A stretch of 64,000 nt of DNA, taken from assembly GCF_026212465.1 (NCBI RefSeq), contig NC_080047.1, positions 41,094,422 to 41,158,421 on the forward strand, given 5' to 3'. The notes under the pieces are model-generated. The model made no database searches. It worked only from the letters and a program-made list of their open reading frames with translations, and had not been told where the DNA came from. Positions 1-35,035 of the stretch are shown in pieces (positions within the stretch are counted from its first letter, which is position 1; the number at the start of each line of letters is the position of its first letter). The position numbers and the translations under genes are program-made. This stretch comes from Amaranthus tricolor. Lineage: Eukaryota; Streptophyta; Magnoliopsida; Caryophyllales; Amaranthaceae.

Positions 1-22403
<22,403 letters not shown>

Positions 22404-22433
22404 TAATGGCGGCCGCTGAATAGAGAAGCTGTT

Positions 22434-22829
22434 ATTAGTCCCACCGTTTCCAAATGTTCTTCCTACTTACTTTTTGCACAGTTTTCAAAGTAAATTTTGA
22501 GTCTTATTATCTCTAAATATGCATCAAAAAAATTATAAAAAAATATATAATAAAAAATACACACTAAGACGAATTTAACAATATCTCACACGGATATATT
22601 TTATAATAGATATATGTTTTAAAAATCTTAATTAAATTTCTTTCTCCAAAATAGATTATTCTGAACGAAAAGAGTAATAGAAAATAGAGAGTATATATTA
22701 ATAAAAGTGTGATTATTAATGGTCTGAAATATCCATTCCCACAGTTAGTCAATTGGTCAATAGCCTAGCTTTGTGGGGAAAGGTTCCCTGTTTTTTTTTT
22801 GACTTTTCTTTTTCTCATTTCATTATCCG
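22434..22829. promoter_or_regulatory. New 5' flank of RLK copy A (candidate promoter, minus strand)
   Basis: Sequence directly upstream of copy A's ATG that has no counterpart upstream of copy B. AT-rich; a TATATA run at 22544-22549 lies about 140 bp before the ATG. No experimental or strong motif support. It is followed by hAT-like element 1. Confidence 0.3.
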
Positions 22830-23808
22830 TTGAGGTGTTCATTCGGGTGATCGAGTTGGTTTCGGACAGGTGTCATTCGGTCCAGTTGTATTTCAGATCG
22901 GTCATTTTTCGGATGCGTATTACGGCGGGTCACACTCGGGTCAGGTCGGTTAGTCATGGTTCAGTTGAAGATCGGTTATTTGAGCTATCGGGTTAGCATC
23001 GGTTCAGTGTCGATTGAAGTTCGTGTCGAGTAGTCAATCGGTCTCAGACTGTCATCGGTTAATAATTGGTTCGGTTTTACCGGGTACAGATCGGATTCGG
23101 GTATTATTTTCCAATAGAATTCGGCTACGAATTAATAATTACTATAGATCGAGTCAATATCAGATTAAGTTGTTCGCATTTTTTAATTGCTGATAAGATT
23201 TCCCTTAGTTAAGGCAAAATAGTTAAAATGCAAATCAGTTAATGATTATTACTTTGTTACTTTTACTTGTTTGACTGTAAATTAAAATTAAAGTTTTATC
23301 ATTTTTCATCTAAATTGATTAAAAATAGTTAAATAAACATTGACCATTGATTATTAACTCTAAATATATGAAACCATGTATGTATAAAATTTAATTTATT
23401 AAAATTTCTATTACTTTATTAGATTAACTAATAGGATGATTGAATATTAGTCGATCATACCTCTATGTTAAAAATTGGTTCAGGTTTATGGCATTTCGAT
23501 TAAAAATTCGTTCGAGTTAAGTCGGTTTTAGCTGGATCAAGTTCGGTTTTGAGCATGATTCGGGACGGGTATGACTCGGGTCGGTCACTATTAGTTTCGG
23601 TAATCTCGGTTAACGGTTATATGTCGATTATAAAAATCGGTCGCAGTTTGGGTTCGATTTTACAATTTTCGGTCGTAAATCGGTTTGGGCACAACTTCGG
23701 TTCGGATAATATCGGTTCGATAAACCTAAAAAAGAAACATATTTTCGGGTCGATTAACTTTCGATTTCGGTTCGAATTTTCGAGTCGGGTCACATTTGAA
23801 CAGCTCTA
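22830..23808. mobile_element. Non-autonomous hAT-like element 1 (8-bp TSD ATTATCCG)
   Basis: Ends TTGAGGTGTTCA and (reverse) TAGAGCTGTTCA form imperfect 12-bp terminal inverted repeats. The flanks ATTATCCG at 22822-22829 and 23809-23816 match exactly. 979 bp, rich in TCGGTTCGGG-type motifs near both ends, no transposase. 8-bp duplications and T(A/T)GAG-type ends are hAT hallmarks. Confidence 0.75.
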
Positions 23809-23816
23809 ATTATCCG

Positions 23817-26800
23817 TATCCCTACCTGTATAAAAAGTGGCGTGGAGATGTGTTGGCTTATTCCAACATGTAATTGCATTTCTCATTTATTGTTTGTCGT
23901 AATATGTACGTAACTACGTATCACAATCAATTCTAACGTGTTTAACAATTCCGATTCGAGCATTCTAAAGCTTAGTGGTTGACTTAAGACTTGGAGAGCG
24001 TTTTTACTATTATTGAAAAAATTAAATTGATTCGGTAGATATATATAGGTATATAAAATATATTTGTTATTGATGAGTTGCATATTATTATTTTTTGATA
24101 TGATTAGTAGCGAGTAATTTATTCGATGGGTAAATATTAGGGAAATTATCAATTGTTGGGCCTAAAAAGAAATAATTATATTTAAATTATGAAAAGGCAA
24201 TGCAAATTGATATGAACTAATATTTGAGGTCTTTAATTTAGAAGGCTTTGACCTATTGGGCATCTTGCACATGCGCAAAACCGCTGTTCATAAGTGCACT
24301 TATCATTGAAAGTATTTCCTTGTTCTTATAAACTTACAGGTCAAATCAAGGGTTTTGTGCCCCTTTTGTAACACCACTTTATCTCATCATATTGGCCCAT
24401 AACCTGTGAGCTTTATTGATCAATGGACGAAAGGGATACATTTGCAGGAGAACAGATCATAGTTTTTTGTTTTTGTAAGATATATTTGTTCACTTGTTCT
24501 TAGACTACTTGTCCCCCTAGTTACGACAACCTTATGTCATGGAAACGAGTAAAGATGATTGATTGTAACTCTTACAGACAATTCTACACTATTTGAGGGT
24601 ACTCACTAGTCACAGCTTTCAGGACAAAATGATTTTTCCAGGAAATGTGTCAAGCTTATTCCATATGTGATATTTTAATTTACCTTATCTGAATTTGTAG
24701 TCCTTGTTTGTCCAGCTGGGAACTTATTGTTTGAACATATCACTCCTTGTCTATTGTGGTCAGTCTCCTGGTCAATCCTTGTCAGTTTCGAAAACTAATT
24801 TTACAAAGTGAATTATCTATCTCATTAGTGATACTTCATCATGTAGCTTGGGTGGTTGTTATTTTCATATCACTCAAATTTTCTGTGTTTGTGCATATTT
24901 CTGTAAACTAAATGGACCAATGTGCACATCATAGTATTCTATTTTGTACTTGTAAAAAGGTTGGCGAAAGACATGAATTAAATTTCTCTTTTTTCATTCT
25001 TGTCACATTTTGTGCATAAGATCAGCCTCATTTTGATCTAATTTGTTGTCATTGGTATCTCTTGCTTGTTATGCCTGCCAGTATCCAGACCTTATGAGCG
25101 CCACTGACACAAATGTCCTGATGTTTAGCTGAGAACTCCTTGTGGTTTCGTAACTGCTGGTGATTCCATATTCTAATTTCTACCGGTGTTTTGTGACATT
25201 GACTAAAGGTGTGTGTGACCTTACATAATTAGCTTGGAAATAAAGTTAATATTATTAACCATAAAGTCTTAGCGTAAGGGTATCTCCTAGCATATCATTG
25301 GAGCCATAAAGCTCAAACACCTCAGGAAAAGCCATAGCAAAGAGCTTATGTCTTGCTTGCTTCCTCTAGCACTTTGAACTACCTAGAACCAAGCTACAGA
25401 TTGGTAAGTACTTCTTCAAGGAGAAAGGCCATACCATCATCATCAGTTTACCGAAGTGTTATGTTGGGGATCATAGTCATAGTCATAGTCATCAACCCAG
25501 TATCCCTCCTAAGTCGGGTCCAGAGATAGAGGAAAGTAATGGACATACCCGTACCCCTCCAAGGAGAGGGCAAAGAGGAAAGCGCGCATTGAGATACTCC
25601 CCAAATAGATGGGCCCTGCAAAAAAGAGAGGTGAGTGGCATACAATTCTCCTGGGGAGGCACTTGAAATTGCGGCTAAAACTGAACAAACTACATTAGAC
25701 TTGTAACTGGGCAATAATAAAAAGTAAATGCATAGCACAAAAAGGTAACTAAAAAGATGAAGAAATAGCTAGGGTAAAAAGGGGAAAAGGGACAGGAACT
25801 AACAAAAGTCTATGACACGAATATTACATCTCCAGCTCTTCCTATGTCTGGTCAGGTCCTCCGATAGATGCAACTTTCGCATGTCAATTATTATTTGCTC
25901 CTCCCAAATAAATTTTAAGAATTAGCTTTTGGATGATGCCTATATGTCAAGCGACCACTTTAACATTACAATCAGTCATATCAACCAATATCAAAGCCTT
26001 GCCTTTCTTGTGTAGCTCAACATGCTTTTATTTTTTAGCTGAACTGAAAACTTAGAAACTACTTGATACATATGTAGTGTCTGAGGTTGAGTTAGTATCA
26101 ACCTTACCAACCCACTAAATGCACCGATACAAGTTGTATATGCTCTACTATTTTTAAAAAGAAAAAGTCCAAAGAGATTATGATTGTTGAACACCCTTTG
26201 ATACTTCCTTTATTTGTTGGAAAATCAAGTCCAATATAAGAAAGTAGTGTTGTTTCTCCTGAATGGCTTATATGTACATTGTACATAACTTTCATTAGGA
26301 TACAAAAATGTTGTTAATCTTGAGTCTCATTGTAATTCACGTCTGACTAAGAATTTAGTTCAAATTGAGTGCACCCTGGAGTTTCTAAGGTCATATGGCT
26401 CTGGTTAATAGTAACTTTTTTGTGGTGGGGAAAGGGAATTCCATTAATTTCATTATGCTAGATGAATAAAACCATGTATAATCAAGTCTACAGAACATGA
26501 AATGAACAACTTTTGTTGCGAAAAGTGTCTCTGAGGCATGTAATGTAAATATGCTCACATTTATATATGAAGACTAAGTAGTTCGCTCTGTTGCTTAGCT
26601 GGCCTGGAGTACTTGTTGGGCTGCTGAAGTTGTGCTTTACTAGGATTCTTTCTTAGCTGTCCACAGGTTGTTATCATCCAAGTTATCTAACTGTAGCAAT
26701 TTTCCTCATTATGGTGAAATGAGAATGTAGGGGGAATAATAGTAACACTGTTCATTAATGAGCTGTTTTCTGCTTTCTGGTGATGATCAGGTGGTATTGA

Positions 26801-26861
26801 TATGAGGCATTTCTGGAATTAGTTTTGCAAAATTGTAACTTATGGTAGAGAACAACTCACG
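23817..26861. other. Intergenic region upstream of the OTU gene
   Basis: No convincing coding exon on either strand. It may hold 5' UTR exons of the OTU gene, which I could not place. The SINE-like fragment at 25450 is the only recognisable repeat. Confidence 0.5.
25450..25640 (-). repeat. SINE-like fragment upstream of the OTU gene
   Basis: On the minus strand it ends GGATACTGGGTTGATGACTA then (GACTAT)3, resembling a SINE 3' end with a simple-sequence tail. Tentative. Confidence 0.35.
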
Positions 26862-27505
26862 ATGATGATAGTATGCTCTCCAATTAAAACTTGCCCCAAA
26901 AATGTGCTTCCGATAAGTGGGTATTTTCAAAAGCAAATGAGAGTCCATATAAATAATATTGCTTCCCCTACCACATCCAGGTCATGTTGTCACATTCTGA
27001 AACAAGGGATCTCCAGGATTAGATATCCTCGAATTTCAGCCTCTAGCAGTTCTTCATGGTTTTCCAATTGTAGCATCCGTGCATTTCAATGGGTTCGGTA
27101 CAGATCTGGTTTGTGCAGTAAGAAGAAACCATGTCCTTTGTTAATGGTCAAAAGTAGTTCTCACGAGACATCGATTGGTTTCTCATCTTGGCCTCAAGAT
27201 GTAAGCATTAAAATTTTGGTGCCAAAACGAAGAATGCTTTCTGATTTCAAATTTGATGCTGGACTATTCTCTTGGTTGAAAGGATATGGCGCTGCTGGTT
27301 TGATTTCCGGATTATTAGTTTGTTATTCGACTTCAAATTCAGCACATTCTGAAGCACTGGAGGAAAAAGGAGCCAAAAAGAAATGCACTGATCCTTCAGT
27401 CGACCATTTTGCACATGGAAAGAAAGTCTACACTGATTATTCTGTCATAGGTAAGAGAAGAACTTGTTTCTGTTTATAATGCATGTAACCCTATATATTA
27501 GAACA

Positions 27506-27686
27506 TACTCCCTGTGTCTCGTAAAGTTGGTTTTACTTAACAAATTTAAAAAGGAAGCAAACATTTTTTCATTCTTTCGCTTACCATATGTGGTCTTGAC
27601 ATATGCAATATTTGAGCATTATTTATCTCCATTTAGGGGCAACAAACGATAGAACTTTTGTTAACTTTAGAAGACCGAGGGAGAAA
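27506..27686. mobile_element. Stowaway-like MITE in OTU intron 1
   Basis: Left end ACTCCCTGTGTCTCGTAAAG and right end (reverse) TCTCCCTCGGTCTTCTAAAG form imperfect inverted repeats about 180 bp apart. No coding. Ends accurate to a few bases. Confidence 0.55.
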
Positions 27687-28831
27687 TTGATACCGTATTG
27701 CAGATTGCTCTAAGATGTGTATGTCTTCCTCACATGTATACTGATAGTTGATATAGTTGCAGGTATATTTCTGTATGTCTGCTGTGTATAGAGAAGTTCC
27801 ATACACATCTTCCATGCCTATTGTTTCTTTGTCTCTTTTTGCTCTTCATGTTATGTTGTTTTTAACTTTCCAAAACAAAGCATACGAATGCAGACAACTT
27901 ATGTCTTAAAAGAGTTGTAATTATATTTCTTTTGAAAGGCTTAACATGATTATACTTCTATACTCATTGCCAATTTCAAAATATATTTACTGACAAAAAA
28001 AAAGGGCCTACTTGTTGCCTCAAAATGACACTAAGAGATTGTTATGTTTTTTTATCTCGATTAGTTTCTTAGCATGGCTAACATGTACCACTGCTTGTGA
28101 TGCAGGCATACCTGGAGACGGAAGGTGTTTATTTCGTTCTGTTGCTCATGGGGCTTGTTTAAGGAATGGCAAACCTGCTCCAAATGAAAGCCTACAGAAA
28201 CAATTAGCTGACGAGTTACGGGCTATGGTATGTCTATCAAGTATATGAATATTCATGATTGACTATATGTGGTAACCTCACGAGTTTCTTTACAATCTAT
28301 GTGTGAATAACAGTGACTGGTTTCAGGTTGCTGAAGAATTGATCAGAAGGCGGCAAGAAACTGAGTGGTAAGCTTTATTAATCAAGCGACCTTTTGTTTT
28401 ATGCTTTTTGGTCATTCTGGTTGAATATTAAGCTATATCTAGTGGACATTTAGTGGCTAAATCTTAAGAAATCAGAATTATTGATATATTTTTATTGTTA
28501 TTTGACAACTTTCTTTGGGTTATTTTTGACCCTTTGAAATCAACCTTAATGTCGTATAAAAATGTGTGGCCCATATGCACCCTGCTCCCCTTCACCTCTC
28601 TTCCATGCAGACCGATTTTATACTTATCAATGCTATACATGTAGAATTGTAGATTCTATGGGTTGGATTGTTGGACTATAACAAATTGTGAGAGTGCCTC
28701 ACTATATATTACCTATGTTTGTATTTATTGTGAAATATTGGATAAGCGTTCGGCTTCATGTGAAGACTTAATGAGAACCAAATTCTTTGTAGTCCGGGGC
28801 TTTGATTGAACTGTGTATACCCTGTCACTAC

Positions 28832-29129
28832 TAGACCTGTCAAATCGGCCTGTTGGGTCGGTTGGGTTTGGTTGGGTTTGACTTAACAGGTCATAGATTT
28901 ATTATTATTTTATTTTTATCGCTATAAATTAGCTAAAGAATTCCATATAATTTTTTCTTCAAAAATAGTTTTCCTTATAATGGGGCAAAAAAAGTTTTGA
29001 AGTTATAAAATTGATGAAAAAAAAAGGTTATAACTAGAAAATATTGATGTAAAACTAAAAATTCACTAAGTTTTAAAAATACGAGTCAGTCGGGTCATAT
29101 TTGTTCCGATTTCCAGGTTGAGTGGTCTA
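28832..29129. mobile_element. Possible small hAT-like MITE in an OTU intron
   Basis: Left end TAGACCTGTCAAATCGG, right end a decayed complement ending GGTCTA. Flanks GTCACTAC and CTCACTGC match at 6 of 8 positions. Internal GGGTTTGGTTGGGTTTG is typical of such elements. Tentative. Confidence 0.4.
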
Positions 29130-29604
29130 CTCACTGCTCTTCCTAAAATAACGAAAAATATATTTTTTTTGTCAGAAAGTCTTTTGAGTAATGGGGTTGA
29201 TGATGTTCTTATACGTCAAGCTTACATTTACGAAGTTTCATCATCTGGAAAAGCATTGCTTTATGAATTCTTTTTCGTTTGAATCTTCACTTTGGATCAA
29301 AGCTTCATTCTTAGTGAAAGTTCTTGGTGATTCCATGATGACTAACAGGTTTATTGAAGGCGACTTTGACACTTATGTTTCACGGATAAGGAAGCCTCAT
29401 GTTTGGGGAGGTGAACCCGAGTTACTGATGCTTCAACATGTTTTAAGGTGATCTTGGACATTGCTTTGTTGCATTGTTTTTCTTTTCGATTGTTCCTTCG
29501 AGTGCATTTAACTAGAAACTTAATGCCCGGCAGGATGCCAATTACAGTTTACATGCATGATAACAAATATGGTGGATTAATATCCATTGCCGAGTATGGC
29601 CAAG

Positions 29605-30200
29605 TGAAAACGATCGCCAAATACTTACGATGTTAAGAACAAACAACAATGAGCAAAAATAAGTTTGACAAAGTAACAAACAAGGACACAAAGATTTAAG
29701 GAGGTTCACCCAATGATGGCTACGTCCTCCGTGGTGTGTAGTTATGTTTATATTATATCAAATGAATACAAACAACACTTCAATATGAAGAATTACAATT
29801 GAGATAGAGATAACAACAATAGGCTATGTGTTTGGCTTAAGGGTTGTGTTTGATGTGTTTTTACATACTTGAAGTGTGGGTATGAGAGCCCTATTTATAG
29901 TGCTAGGTACTTGAAGATGAATGGCTCACATAAATACATAGTTAATTTAGGGTAATGAATACTATGAAATAACTCTAAGAACTTGAAAAGGCATTATCTC
30001 AAGAGTCACACACATGAGACTCTTCACCTTAATCTTCATTAACACCAATAATTCCCATGAATACTCTTCACCTTATTACACCCTTTTGGATTCCACAACT
30101 CAAGAGTCACACACATGAATTCAACCCTTTAATGTGCACTCAAGTCACACATTAGTATACTATCATTTATAATCACATTAGTATACTACCATTCATAACA
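29605..30200. mobile_element. 596-bp solo-LTR-like insertion in the OTU gene (TG..CA, 5-bp TSD)
   Basis: Begins TGAAAACGATCGCC and ends CATTCATAACA, flanked by the direct repeat CCAAG (29600-29604 and 30201-30205). Removing the element and one CCAAG restores the reading through the exon, so the borders are firm. It has no coding capacity. The TG..CA ends and 5-bp duplication indicate an LTR retrotransposon LTR; internal imperfect repeats of CAAGAGTCACACACATGA lie near 30000-30120. It could be a solo LTR or a small non-autonomous (TRIM-like) element. Confidence 0.8.
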
Positions 30201-30306
30201 CCAAGAATACGGAAAAGATAATCCAATACAAGTTCTGTATCATGGTTATGGTCATTATGATGCATTACAAATTCCCGGAAAGAAAGGTAGCGAATCAAGG
30301 TTGTAA

Positions 30307-32557
30307 TTTTTTTATATCGACCGTTTGTTCGAGTTCCAGTTGCACGTCCACAAGCAACACGGGATTACATCTTAGGCAGCTCACTGCTCGTGGCTACGTA
30401 AATTATAAAACAACCCCAAAAAAACCCATGTGTTAACTTGCTGGTGATGCAGCATATAGAGCTTAGATGAGTTGGTACACTCCGAGCAAAGATCTTTAGC
30501 TTTTGCACTCAACATATTTTGAAAATATGAACTTTGAATTATTGTATAATTGTGAATTCTGAGTTGAATTGTGATATCTGAGGGTCTCAATGTCAATAAA
30601 AAATCAGAAGTTTATTTGTGGTATTTCGATCGATCAAAAATCAGTGAAAATGTATATCTATTAGAACCTTACTTATACTTATGAAGAACCCTAATCAGAT
30701 TGCTCCATTACCATACAACGTTTTATTTTTTTGATCTTATTAAGTGATTTGAGTGGCTTTTTAAATATTATTTACAATTTCAAACTTAAAAAATACGAAA
30801 TATATGGCAAATTTTTTTAATAAAGTCTATAATTCCAAATAAAAAACTAAATCTTTGAATTAATACATACCTATCATAATGGGGCGGAGTAAAAATATAC
30901 TATAAACTTTAAGGTCTAGTTTGTTTTAACATTATTTTTTTTTTTGAAAATTTGAGGCCTAGAAATAAATAATTAAATTAAAGAAAAAATAATGTAAATT
31001 AATATCAACTAATATTTAAGATTCTTAAATTTAATAGGTCCTGTACAATTGAATATCTTACCCATACTTAGAGCCACCGCTAAATAAATGGCGAAAACAA
31101 TCCACTTATCCTGTTTGTCTCCATTTTTCCTTGTCTCCACAATTTTGCTTTCTTAATTATCTTAAGGCAACAAGGAAATATCAAGTTGGATTGAAAAGTA
31201 GTTAAAGTTCCTACAAAGAATTTATGCATGTGATTTTGCCCAATTAGGAATTATTTTTTATATTCTTTACAAATATAGGTGGAAGTAGAAGGATAGAGTA
31301 AAAACACGAAATAATTATTAAAAGAGAAAATATAGCAACATTTATTTATAGCATATAATGGTCATCTGAAATTATAATTAATTAAATCAAATAAATTAAT
31401 TAAATTAATTATTAATTGGAAATATTTTAATATTGCAAAATTATTGTTTTGTGCAAAAGTTTTTTCGCGGATTTTAAGACAAAGTTTCTGTTTTGGAAAT
31501 TGCTCAGGTCGCGGCTCGCAACTTTCGTGCTGGTTTTTGCAATGTTCGTTTTATTCGGTTTTGTTAGTTATGCAATAACTACCTACAGTTAATATGGTTA
31601 TATTAACCGAATTATTGGGATGAATTGATTTAATATCGGCATTGATTCGTGAATCGATGTTGCAATTCATGAATTGACATATTACTTCATGAATAATTGT
31701 ATGGTTTTCTATAAATATAGAAGGCATGTGTAAGTTATTTCTTACATGAGATGTATATGGAAAATACATGTTATTTTTGATTTTTCTTTTCTTCTAGTAC
31801 TTTACATTGAGAACTTGCAATCCTCGATTGTAAATTTCCGTTTCTTCTTCCACTTAAGTTTTCTCATGTCGTTCTAAGTTCCTTGTGCTAGGAATTTAGT
31901 GTAATTCTTTGTATCTTAGAACATATTTCCGGTTTATATTCCCAAGCACTGTAGTAGGGATGAAATGATGTTTTAGGAAAGAACATCTCGCCTAGAATTA
32001 ATATCAAGTTCACATACAAAATCTTCTTATTACTATGTTCAATATATGGTGTTCCCGATGATGAAGTTCACATTTGGTGTACGTAACGCAAAGGTTTGAA
32101 CTTGTCATATGTTTTGTAACCTACTAAGTTTATATAACTTTATTTTATATGTTTGATTAATAAAATTGAAGTCACATTTACAACACATAAACTATTTAGT
32201 ATTCACTATCCAAACACAATACTAAATAAGTGGAACAAAATCATATAGACGGAGGAAGTAAATAATACATAAAAACGGTACAAGATGGAAAAGAGCATAC
32301 ATATGGTAGAAAGTTCATCATATAGAATAGACTTGTTCATCAATTCTTCATGAGAAGGAAAAGAACCATAAAAGACAATGAAATCACCCAAATAGTACAT
32401 TTAGTTATTATATAATATATACAAGTTACATGATGAACTCCCATAATATTCAAACCAATAATCACAATATCTATGAACAAAATTGCACTTGTAAGACTTC
32501 ATTGAAGTAATTGACAATCAAATAATTTTATGCAATAGTTTTGTCGATAGTTACTAT
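30307..32557. other. Intergenic region between convergent OTU and RLK genes
   Basis: AT-rich, no coding exon. 31540-31860 has a TATA-like CTATAAATATAG (near 31710) in a context resembling an LTR promoter, and GACGGAGGAAGTA (32250-32262) resembles one Stowaway end; neither could be completed into an element. Confidence 0.5.
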
Positions 32558-35035
32558 TCATTGATGCAAGAAGCTGGCATCAGTGGGTGTATTTAGTCCT
32601 TGAGAAGTGTAATTACTTGTAGAGGAATAACCGACTTTCGAATACTCGGAAGCTTCACTGGTCATAAAACTGGAGTCGTCAAATCCAAAGTCGGCCAAGT
32701 ATGTAGGCTTTGATGGTATGCTTCCCACTTCAACATCCCCGGATAACATGGCTAGCACTCGTGACATTATAGGACGTTGGGCTGATGATGTTTGTGTGCA
32801 TAAAAATGCTACTGCAATCACTCTTTTCACCTCGTCCTGGTTGAAATCTTTTAGTCTTTTATCCGCAAGTTGCAGTTCTCGACCATTCTCAAATAGATGC
32901 CATGCCTATGTCAAGGTAGATTAAAATATATTAGTTCAGATACCGAACTCTGAAACACTAGGAAGCGTCAAGGACAATGATGAATGCGATACTTGATTTA
33001 CGGTCACACTGCAGAAATTATAACTCAAACGAATAAATATAGTCAAACAAGTAGCATCTTACCCAATCAACAAGATACATTTGTTCCCTCCCCAAGGAAG
33101 CGTCACAATTGGATCTTCCACTAACAAGTTCTAGAGCAACAACTCCAAACGCAAACACATCGACCTTCTCCGTAAGATGGCCACGCATGGCATACTCCGG
33201 CGCTAGGTATCCACTATAAGAAATATCGTACAAAAACATTAGGAAGGAGCAAAGCTAAAAGAACAAAAACTAAAGAACAGAAATGAATGTTGATCGGAAG
33301 TTGGAAGCTATCTAATTCTTACACTGTCCCAGCAACACCAGTGCTCATGTGAGTCATTTTGTTATCATATAATTTGGCAAGACCAAAATCTGAAATTTTG
33401 GGGTTAAGATCAGCATCCAGCAGAATATTGCTGGATTTAACATCTCTATGCACAATCCTAAGGCGTGATTCTTGATGGAGATATGTCAAGCCTCTCGCCA
33501 CTCCCAAGCACACGTCAAAGCGTTGAGCCCAATTAAGTTCTACTTTACTGTCTCCTGTTCCATATATAAGAAAAAGGTTTACATCACGTTTGAGATGCAA
33601 GTTTGATGGAAACAGAAAAAATAGAAACGTCATACCAAACAAGACTTTATCAAGACTCTTGTTCACTAAATACTCATAAACAAGCAGATGTTTTTGCCCA
33701 TCAATGCAGCATCCATATAGTGTTACAAGGTTTCGATGCTGTACTGCAGATATAGTAGCTATTTCCGCTAAAAATTGACTCTTCCCTTGTTTAGATGCTA
33801 TTGAAAGTTGTTTGACCGCAACAACTCTGCCATCACTTAGGGTTCCCTGTAATTGCAGATATAAGATGAGGAAATAAAAGTACTGGAAGAAAAGAAACTC
33901 ATTTAATTTCAATTTCGTTGAATTTGCTAAACTAACACAAGTACATTAGCACATCATAGATACAGATAGTAAATAATGAGTGGGCAGAGTGGCACTTGTA
34001 GTGTTTCAGTTTAGGCCACTCTTCAAGAATGCTTCATTTCCGGACATAACAACATTTCATTACCCCAATGCCATTAAGTGGCTCCCACCTAGAGTAAGGT
34101 TCGAGAGGGTCGGATGCACCGTGTACAGAATCTTGGCCTTATTAATGATAAAACCAATAAAGAGGTTGTTTTCGTCTTTTCAATTGACCCTTGAAAGCAA
34201 ACATCATATGCAAGTTCAGATAAATAAAATGAGTCATTTTACATTAGTCCATCGTAATCAGAAACTAAAACTATAAATCTTTGGCCCATCGAAATAAGCG
34301 ACATTCATTTCCAGACATAAGATGAGAAGTTCAGTTAGATGCTGTTTCACAATTTACCCCAACAACAGATATAGGTTATTTTGGCACATCAAAAGGTGCT
34401 AAATTTATGAAAAAGATACAAATTTAACTATGGATTGGGTTAATGTTTGGAGCGTTAAAATTTCTGAATATTTCTATAAATACACCAGGTTAGGAATTTG
34501 GATTTTGGGGTTAAGGAAGTATCATCTCTTTAACATAAAAATTGGCACAAATATGAATCTTGACCAAACTTGACATGAGGTACACTACAGTCTACTAACT
34601 ACAAAGGGAGCATTTTGAGAAATTTAAGATTATAGTAATCAAAAACTGAAGAGAAATATACTAAGTTTTATGATGCTGAAGAAATACCTATAGCATGTCC
34701 AAAATTGTATAGAATGGATAGTATAGAAAAATCTGATAATACTATGATTCATAATATACAAATGCTGACAGAGAGACATCATCTAAAAAATGGGAAGAGA
34801 CGAAACATATGTTGATAATCCTACAGAAGCCAAAATAACATAAGAAACAAGTGCAAAAGATAAATAAGCAAGAATTAATATTTATACTACTTCTATCAAC
34901 TTGGCACATAAATTACCTTATAGACACTTCCAAAGCCACCTTCACCAAGCTTATTCGACGGGCTGAAATCTCCAGTAGCTGTTCTCAATTCAGCATAACT
35001 GAAAGTGTAGGCTTTCACATCAATGCCTAAGAGCT
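32558..35035 (-). CDS. RLK copy B exons 19-23: protein kinase domain and C-tail
   Basis: Exon 35035-34917 has the glycine loop [10 protein letters not shown]. 33846-33636 has the ATP-binding Lys (VAVKQL) and the alpha-C Glu region. 33554-33323 has [15 protein letters not shown] and the activation loop [10 protein letters not shown]. 33213-33063 has [20 protein letters not shown]. 32905-32558 has the kinase C-lobe Arg ([11 protein letters not shown]) and a tail ending TDASFLHQ before TGA. All catalytic residues of an active RD kinase are visible. The gene ends facing the OTU gene. Confidence 0.9.

Larger units (their letters stand above)
26862..30306 (+). pseudogene. OTU-domain cysteine protease (deubiquitinase-like), last exon split by an LTR-type insertion
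   Basis: Exons 26862-27450, 28106-28227, 28327-28367, 29349-29447 and 29534 onward, all in phase. The N-terminus is Ser/Arg-rich with a hydrophobic stretch (GYGAAGLISGLLVCYST), possibly targeting or membrane. The OTU catalytic loop is PGDGRCLFRSVAHG (Asp-Gly-x-Cys). Then come ADELRAMVAEELIRRR, FIEGDFDTYVSRIRKPHVWG, LLMLQHVLR and MPITVYMHD. After GLISIAEYGQ the frame runs into an inserted element and stops at 29634-29636, giving 317 aa. The rest of the exon, with the catalytic-His segment YHGYGHYDAL, resumes at 30206 and ends TAA at 30304-30306. The order resembles the Arabidopsis OTU4-like group. Without the His the product should be inactive unless the insertion is removed from the RNA. 5' UTR exons were not identified. 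Confidence 0.8.

Noticed and set aside
29605..30200. Insertion in the OTU gene as a natural intron
   Set aside because: Borders coincide with a 5-bp target duplication and TG..CA ends; the only GT..AG placement at the borders is one base off frame.
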